DNA of 50,594 nt, taken from the NCBI RefSeq assembly GCF_000378765.1, contig NZ_KB905348.1:1-50594 (forward strand), written 5' to 3'. The notes under the pieces are model-generated. The model was not told the DNA's origin, searched no databases, and saw nothing but the letters and a program-made list of their open reading frames with translations. This DNA comes from Psychroflexus tropicus DSM 15496 (GTDB taxonomy: Bacteria; Bacteroidota; Bacteroidia; Flavobacteriales; Flavobacteriaceae). Positions 46,063 through 50,594 of this stretch are shown in pieces; position 1 is the stretch's first letter, and each line of letters starts with the position of its first letter. The position numbers were made by a program, and so were the translations under genes.

Positions 46063-46123
46063 AAAACCGTAACAAGTGTACGGTCAAACCGTAACGGGTT
46101 TAAATCTTAAAGTTTTACATTTG
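46063..46123 (+). promoter_or_regulatory. Paired direct repeats and -7 box of the polymorphic toxin gene
   Basis: AAACCGTAAC occurs twice (46064-46073 and 46086-46095), 22 bp apart, or two helical turns. The second copy ends 20 bp before TACATTTG(C) (46116-46123), a good -7 box. The place where a -33 TTG should be is covered by the repeat. This looks like a site for a dimeric activator that substitutes for the -33 element; a LytTR-type regulator would fit the spacing but the sequence match is weak. The rest of the 395-nt spacer (45875-46269), including a ~140-nt leader, shows no ORF. Confidence 0.6.
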
Positions 46124-46269
46124 CTATGTTAATAATTTACAAAGTGATTTTACACACACAGAGCAAAAACTGTTAGGATTTGTGAAAGCCTAAGTTTTAT
46201 TTATGGGTTTACTTAGTTGCGAGTTTTATTTCCAGAAAGCTATATAACTAACAAAAACACCTATTTAAA

Positions 46270-47984
46270 ATGAAAACTTTATCCATAAAAGCAATATTAT
46301 TTATTGTAATGTTTCTTTCTGTACTCAGCTGTCAGAACGAAGATACTCATGAACACTTGATTTCAGAATTAGAGCCTAAAAAACAAAAACTCAGTAACGT
46401 ATCTAGCAAAGATATCCCCGAGGTGATGAATTTCTTGAGGCAGGGGGGAAAAACTCAACTAGATTTTGCTATCCATAGCAGTGGGTCTAATGTAAATAAA
46501 TCTGGGAGTGAGGACCTAATTTTAACCACTGTAGAACTAGATAACATTAAAAACTGACTAACTCTCAAGGATTATCTAACTATTCCTTTCAATTAAGGTT
46601 TGATAATCATCAAAATCTGAGCGGTTATACAAGTATTTTTAACCTTGTGGTAAAAGAATTGAGTACAGGCGAACATTACTCCTACATCCAGGAGTTTAGA
46701 ATAGAAAATGCTTGGCTATTGACAAATAACCTTCAAACCGATATGCCATCTTACACGGGCTTTATGGTGTTTTACAATACCGAGGGTGAATATTTAATCA
46801 ATTTAGAATTGAGTAATGGAACTTTAGTTAACTATGAAGAAACGGGTAAGTGCGACGGAAGCCAAGACGGTTCAGGCTCAAACTCTGGAGGAGGCGGCTC
46901 AACTGATGGTGGAGACGGTCCTGGAGACGGAGGTAGTGTACCAGGAACTGGAGGACCCGGAGGAAATTTTAGCGGTCCTGCATCCCCAATAGCTATCATA
47001 TTCCTACCTTGTACTTGTTGCAGTTCTCATGCTCCAGGGGGTTGTACCCACCCAATTTATATTACGATAGTACCAGATAAAAAGTCTACTAAAAATCTCC
47101 TCAAGAACGGCTGTGTCGCAGCGCCAGAAGAATGCTTCAATGATGTTCAGGATCCATGTGAGTGTGATGGGAACGGTGGCTGTGTAGAGGAGAATGATGA
47201 GGTGCCAATCAATGTTTTTCCAATTAATATAATGTTGGTGTCTCAGTTAAACTCTTTGCTAGATCAAAACTTACTACCTACTCAACTCCAGACGATGGGA
47301 CCTTATGGAGATGAACTGTTTCAGCAAATGATCGATTTTTTAAATGAAAATTCAACTATAGAAGCTCAAAACTTTATTCATGCTGTCGCAGAAACCATAG
47401 AAGAAGTGGGTAGCGAGGGCACTGTAGAAGTGGATTTTGAGGCAATTTTTGAGGCCTTTATAAATAATATTTTAATATCAGCCTTCCCTTTCGTAAAATA
47501 TCCAGAAGGGAGCAATTATGAAGCAACCTACCCAAAGCTTACAGAATATTTGAAAAACCAACTACCATTAATTAGCGACAATCAATTTATAATCAATAAA
47601 ATTGAAGAGCATGGAGACCTATCTTCAGAAGAAATTAAAAATCAATTAGAGTGGGGTAAGGGTCCTATCATAGAAATAGTTCAATTAGATAATTTTTGTA
47701 GTAGTTGTTCTGAGAATACATATGGTCTATTTCAAGGAAATAACCCTAATACGCTATTGATTGACCAGGACTTAGTTAATGACTTAGAGAATACAAATGC
47801 TGGTTCGTTATTAGCTGATTCTTTTTCCTTTTTAGTTGGTGTAACGATTTTAAATGAATTTGTTCATTACAGCGAATATCGAGATGGAGAATGGAACAGC
47901 GAAGAATCTGGACTGCTTTTTGAAACTGATGTTTATGGACAAACAGTTTGGAGAGATAATGCGCTAATTATCTTAAAAAACTAA
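46270..47984 (+). pseudogene. Polymorphic toxin carrier lipoprotein with Tox-MPTase3-like C-terminus; frameshifted
   Basis: The first frame (46270-46557) encodes a lipoprotein signal ending at VLSCQNED followed by SNVSSKDIPEVMNFLRQGG. It stops after NIKN. The +2 frame continues with matching sequence (KLTNSQGLSNYSFQLRFDN, then VVKELSTGEHYSYIQEF from 46647). Restoring one A in the A-run at 46549-46553 joins them. Then come a Gly/Ser/Asp-rich linker, a Cys cluster (CTCCSSHAPGGC), a ~115-residue pre-toxin linker ending EVDFE, and a toxin domain with EWGKGPIIEIVQLDNF and VTILNEFVHYSEYRDG, recognisable as Tox-MPTase3. The HExxH His is replaced by Asn (AAT, 47853-47855). Either a decayed gene or a sequencing error in the A-run. 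Confidence 0.75.
47095..47442 (+). repeat. Pre-toxin linker, copy 1
   Basis: This block within the carrier gene matches 49091-49438 with a constant offset of 1996 nt and no gaps. By eye there are about 14 mismatches over some 340 nt, clustered at the end. It encodes LLKNGCVAAPEECF through EVDFE. Homology stops abruptly after GATTTTGAGG, the start of the toxin domain. Confidence 0.9.
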
Positions 47985-47996
47985 CAATATAGAGTT

Positions 47997-48380
47997 ATGA
48001 CAAAACTTATAATTACATTGATATTGGTTTTTTTGTGTTTTAACGAAACGTGTTCAATTAAAGAACAAATACTTAAAGATTTATTTAATGATGATAAATT
48101 AAAAGTGTTTTTTGAAAACAGGAGAGTTATTCATTTAATAGATAGTTCAGATTGTAAGTTTTCATTTAATTTTAAAAAAATGTTTAGTATCAAGCTTGTG
48201 TCAGATAAAAAAGTAAATGCTTTAAAATTTAATTCTATTAAAATTAAAGATAATTGTCTTGAAGTGGAAATTCAACTTTTTTCTGAAAATACGATTTACA
48301 AAGCAGAGTATGGAGTCTTTAAATATGATTCACTTGTTCTGAATAATAGTTACTTAATTCAAATAAGGCAACCCAAGTGA
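47997..48380 (+). CDS. Candidate immunity protein (secreted, unknown family)
   Basis: A 127-residue protein with a hydrophobic N-terminal segment (about 4-20, ending ETCS) that may act as an export or lipid signal. The remainder is beta-rich and very low in GC compared with the chromosome. It starts 12 nt after the toxin stop, the usual immunity-gene position. No family is recognised. The assignment as immunity protein for the metallopeptidase toxin rests on position only. Confidence 0.55.
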   Translation: MTKLIITLILVFLCFNETCSIKEQILKDLFNDDKLKVFFENRRVIHLIDSSDCKFSFNFKKMFSIKLVSDKKVNALKFNSIKIKDNCLEVEIQLFSENTIYKAEYGVFKYDSLVLNNSYLIQIRQPK

Positions 48381-48385
48381 ATTCT

Positions 48386-48847
48386 ATGAAACTATTATTC
48401 ATTATTTCAGGACCAATATTTATAGTATTTATTTATCTACTTGTTAAGTTCTTTACTAAAAATCGATTCAAATTTAAAACAAAGGCTAAACGTATTCTAT
48501 TTACAACATAAACTTCAATTTTAATTTATTTGATTCTTTTTTTAAGCTCAGTATTTATCTATTACGGTTATACACCTCAATTAGATTTTAATCAGCAAGT
48601 ATGGATAGATCAGCCTTCAAAAAGATACTTGATGCTTGAAGATTTAGTGGAAAGTAAGTTGCTTACTTCTTATACCACTGACGAAGTAAGAGATAAGCTA
48701 GGTGAGCCAACGATAAACAATGATAGTATTTTTGAATATAAAATAATCGAAGTAGGTAAATTAGATTTTTATGAAAATAGATTGCTTATTTATCATGAAA
48801 ATAAGGAAGTCATTGATGTGGACTTGAAAAAGCGAAAACTGCATTAG
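48386..48847 (+). pseudogene. Membrane protein with BamE-like domain, interrupted by TAA
   Basis: ATG 48386 opens a frame encoding one membrane helix (LLFIISGPIFIVFIYLLV) and a basic segment before TAA at 48509-48511. The same frame continues without a further stop to 48847, coding a second hydrophobic stretch (YLILFLSSVFIYYG) and then LEDLVESKLLTSYTTDEVRD, KLGEPTIN. The last part resembles the BamE/SmpA-like fold. One base change would restore a 153-residue protein. A possible downstream restart gives a shorter protein. It is probably an old immunity gene. Confidence 0.6.
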
Positions 48848-48856
48848 AATTACATA

Positions 48857-48884
48857 AAACCACCTTCATCAAGGTGGTTTTTTC
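48857..48884 (+). terminator. Rho-independent terminator at the end of module 1
   Basis: AAACCACCTT (48857-48866) pairs with AAGGTGGTTT (48871-48880) around a CATC loop and is followed by TTTC. It ends the first toxin-immunity unit, so later modules need their own promoter or are silent. Confidence 0.85.
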
Positions 48885-48978
48885 TTTAAACCCCACAGCC
48901 AAATCTTCTCACCAAAGACATAAAATCAGGTCAGTTGTAAACATAAAGCTAAGTATCTCAAACATTAAGTCAACTTAA

Positions 48979-49947
48979 ATGAAAACCTACCTGCCTGATG
49001 CAGTCAGGCGGGTCAGAATAAAAAACAGACCAGAACATTTCTTAAAATCCCATAGCTTAAATCTTAGGATTATAATAGAAAAAGGTTCAAAACTTCTCAA
49101 GAACGGCTGTGTCGCAGCGCGAGAAGAATGCTTCAATGATGTTCAGGATCCGTGTGAGTGTGATGGGAACGATGGCTGTGTAGAGGAGAATGATGAGGTG
49201 CCAATCAATGTTTTTCCAATTAATATAATGTTGGTGTCTCAGTTAAACTCTTTGCTAGATCAAAACTTACTACCTACTCAAGTGCAGGCGATGGGACCTT
49301 ATGGAGATGAACTGTTTCAGCAAATGATCGATTTTTTAAATGAAAATTCAACTATAGAAGCTCAAAACTTTATTCATGCTGTTGTAGAAACTATAGAAGA
49401 AGTGGGTAGCGAAGGCGTAGTTGAAGTGGATTTTGAGGATCACTTGAGTGATTATGATTTTAGAGAAGAGTCTGCTGAAATTTTAGTTTTTGAACAAGAT
49501 TATAGGAACGACATGAGCCAAACTGAACTTTCAATCTTTAATGATCTCTCCCGATTTCAGCAATTGGATTATTTGCATAGTGCGTATTTAGCATTTTTTT
49601 ATGCTGAAATTTATTTTGAGGATACACCTATGGTACAGTACAACGGTAAGGGCGATGCTTATCGTCATGCGCTATGGAATGCTTTAGGTGCAGCTAAACT
49701 TGGTGAGAGTTTAATGGAGCAACTTGCTAGTGCTCATGAAGAAAAACCGTTTGAATACCCTTATCATTATAAAGAAAAGGAAATGGATTTATTTAATAAC
49801 CAGGTTGGTAGGAATATAGGAAATCAATCTATTTTTATGTTAATGATGAAAATAAAATTTGCATCGGATAGAGGTGAATTAAGATATTTATCACATACGA
49901 ATCCTGAAGCAACATCAAATTCTCAACTAATACCAACAAATTTGTAA
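48979..49947 (+). CDS. Displaced (orphan) toxin module with DUF6973-like domain
   Basis: Only the first ~37 residues (48979-49090) differ from the carrier; then comes the duplicated pre-toxin linker (49091-49438). From HLSDYDFREE the sequence is new: GDAYRHALWNALGA (about 230), QLASAHEEKPFEY and KEMDLFNNQVGRNIG, the conserved pattern of the DUF6973 family found at the ends of polymorphic toxins. There is no signal peptide. The ATG lies next to a repeat hairpin and is probably not a genuine carrier start, so this looks like a stored C-terminal toxin that could be swapped into the carrier by recombination in the linker. Confidence 0.7.
   Translation: MKTYLPDAVRRVRIKNRPEHFLKSHSLNLRIIIEKGSKLLKNGCVAAREECFNDVQDPCECDGNDGCVEENDEVPINVFPINIMLVSQLNSLLDQNLLPTQVQAMGPYGDELFQQMIDFLNENSTIEAQNFIHAVVETIEEVGSEGVVEVDFEDHLSDYDFREESAEILVFEQDYRNDMSQTELSIFNDLSRFQQLDYLHSAYLAFFYAEIYFEDTPMVQYNGKGDAYRHALWNALGAAKLGESLMEQLASAHEEKPFEYPYHYKEKEMDLFNNQVGRNIGNQSIFMLMMKIKFASDRGELRYLSHTNPEATSNSQLIPTNL
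48989..49013 (+). repeat. REP-like hairpin at the start of module 2
   Basis: ACCTGCCTGA (48989-48998) and TCAGGCGGGT (49004-49013) pair with one mismatch around a 5-nt loop. Short elements built on CCTGCCTGA/TCAGGCGGG are typical dispersed repeats in flavobacteria. It lies inside the first codons of the next ORF and marks a likely insertion or recombination boundary. Confidence 0.6.
49091..49438 (+). repeat. Pre-toxin linker, copy 2
   Basis: Second copy of the linker at 47095-47442, same frame and offset. It ends at the same GATTTTGAGG boundary before an unrelated toxin domain. Encoded differences are few, for example APEEC versus AREEC and QLQT versus QVQA. Confidence 0.9.
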
Positions 49948-49949
49948 TA

Positions 49950-50288
49950 ATGAAATTTAAGTTCATATTTTTTATAATGATTTTATCATCTTGTGGTGGT
50001 AAAATTGAAAAATCTTGGAAAGTGAATGATTTTAGCAAGGCTCACAAGTTTTCATTAAAGTGTCCTGATAACAGTACTGTGTCAAATGCTAGTATTTTTT
50101 TAGAGGGTTATATCTCAGATACGATATATCTAAGTAAGGTTGAAAATGATTCTACGATGATAATTACAAATAAATCCTTACCGAAAAAGATTTCATCCGA
50201 TTTTTATGGCGGTGAATTCAATTTCTTTTTGAGCCCTTCAAGAGCAGAAGGAGAATTGAATATTACAATCACCATCAATTATTATTAA
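49950..50288 (+). CDS. Candidate immunity lipoprotein
   Basis: A 112-residue protein with a lipobox ILSSCGGK (about residue 14) and a beta-rich mature part. It starts 2 nt after the DUF6973-like toxin stop and is similarly AT-rich. Position and size suggest that it neutralises that toxin, perhaps in the periplasm. No family is recognised. Confidence 0.6.
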   Translation: MKFKFIFFIMILSSCGGKIEKSWKVNDFSKAHKFSLKCPDNSTVSNASIFLEGYISDTIYLSKVENDSTMIITNKSLPKKISSDFYGGEFNFFLSPSRAEGELNITITINYY

Positions 50289-50300
50289 ATAAAAACACAA

Positions 50301-50594
50301 TTGAACTTAAAAAACCAGTGGAAAAACGTAATTGCAAACGCTACTAATGCTAGAAAAGGAAATTTTGGCGAAATTTGCACCGATATTGATTTTGTTGAGA
50401 AAGGCTACGAAGTAGTACATGTAAATAGACACACGACCATAGACCCGATAGGCGACAACACAGGTATAGACCATATATTTAAAAACCCTGTCACTGGAAA
50501 ATACGTGATAGTAGAAAGCAAATTTCATGGTACAGGTGGATTAACAACATTGCCAAATGGAATAAGACAAATGAGCGATGAGTGGATTTCTAAT
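50301..50594 (+). CDS. Third toxin module fragment, PD-(D/E)XK nuclease-like (partial)
   Basis: A frame open from 50289 (directly after the TAA of the immunity gene) to the end of the window, with no ATG; TTG at 50301 is the only early start-like codon. It encodes KGNFGEICTDIDFVEKGYE, then TGIDHIFKNP, YVIVESKFHGTGGL and NGIRQMSDEWI. Asp in GIDHIF and the ExK in VESKF give a restriction-endonuclease-like (PD-(D/E)XK) active site, and the QMSDxWI ending is typical of a polymorphic-toxin nuclease group. No carrier or linker precedes it, so it looks like another displaced toxin end. The C-terminus is beyond the window. Confidence 0.65.
   Translation, partial: MNLKNQWKNVIANATNARKGNFGEICTDIDFVEKGYEVVHVNRHTTIDPIGDNTGIDHIFKNPVTGKYVIVESKFHGTGGLTTLPNGIRQMSDEWISN

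Noticed and set aside
46555-46557. Programmed -1 frameshifting at the AAAAAC site of the toxin carrier
   Set aside because: The in-frame heptamer is T AAA AAC, not a standard X XXY YYZ site, and no downstream structure is clear; a lost A is simpler.

Overview
The window looks like chromosome of a marine-type member of the Flavobacteriia (Bacteroidota). It carries families typical of that group (putative porin, LruC-domain lipoprotein, OmpA lipoprotein, DUF5117-type zinc metalloprotease, TIGR04283 glycosyltransferase, membrane MutS-like ATPase), many short lipoprotein signals ending in Ser-Cys followed by acidic residues, and several promoters with the Bacteroidota -7 box TAnnTTTG. I saw no rRNA, tRNA, CRISPR array or classical insertion sequence.

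Left edge (1-2.4 kb): a gene-cassette-like unit (about 4-583) made of a small membrane-protein ORF and a structured attC-like site, next to an Xer/IntI-like tyrosine recombinase with an unusual N-terminus. The core sequences at the two ends of the unit are complementary, as expected for integron cassettes.

2.6-7.8 kb: housekeeping and accessory single genes (acyltransferase, deaminase, lipoprotein, pentapeptide-like secreted protein, M24-type peptidase). 7.8-21.3 kb: a long minus-strand cluster: TldD (with a Tat-like signal) and TldE, then DUF4159, MoxR ATPase, DUF58 (VWA-like), BatA-type membrane protein, a DUF4175-like membrane protein with a His-rich segment, another membrane protein, a secreted metzincin-like protease and the M24 lipoprotein. 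The order suggests an envelope-linked chaperone and proteolysis module.

21.6-45.9 kb: mostly ordinary chromosome. It includes an LruC lipoprotein, an S41 peptidase pseudogene (single in-frame TGA), a Fpg/Nei glycosylase without zinc-finger cysteines, a HAD and SDR pair, OmpA, HemW, pirin, a MmcQ-like protein, a membrane MutS homologue, RuvC, a small glycosyltransferase/flippase-like group, a porin, RNase HII, a beta-propeller lipoprotein and LipB. The spacer at 35.1-35.5 kb holds small non-coding repeats.

Right edge (46.0-50.6 kb): a polymorphic-toxin locus. A lipoprotein carrier (split by a frameshift) ends in a metallopeptidase-type toxin domain and is followed by candidate immunity genes. 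A displaced module then repeats a ~348-nt linker of the carrier almost exactly but swaps in a different toxin domain (DUF6973-like) with its own candidate immunity lipoprotein. A third, start-less toxin fragment with a PD-(D/E)XK-like nuclease pattern runs off the window. The carrier has a promoter with paired upstream direct repeats. With the cassette-like unit at the left edge, this is the most interesting part of the window.
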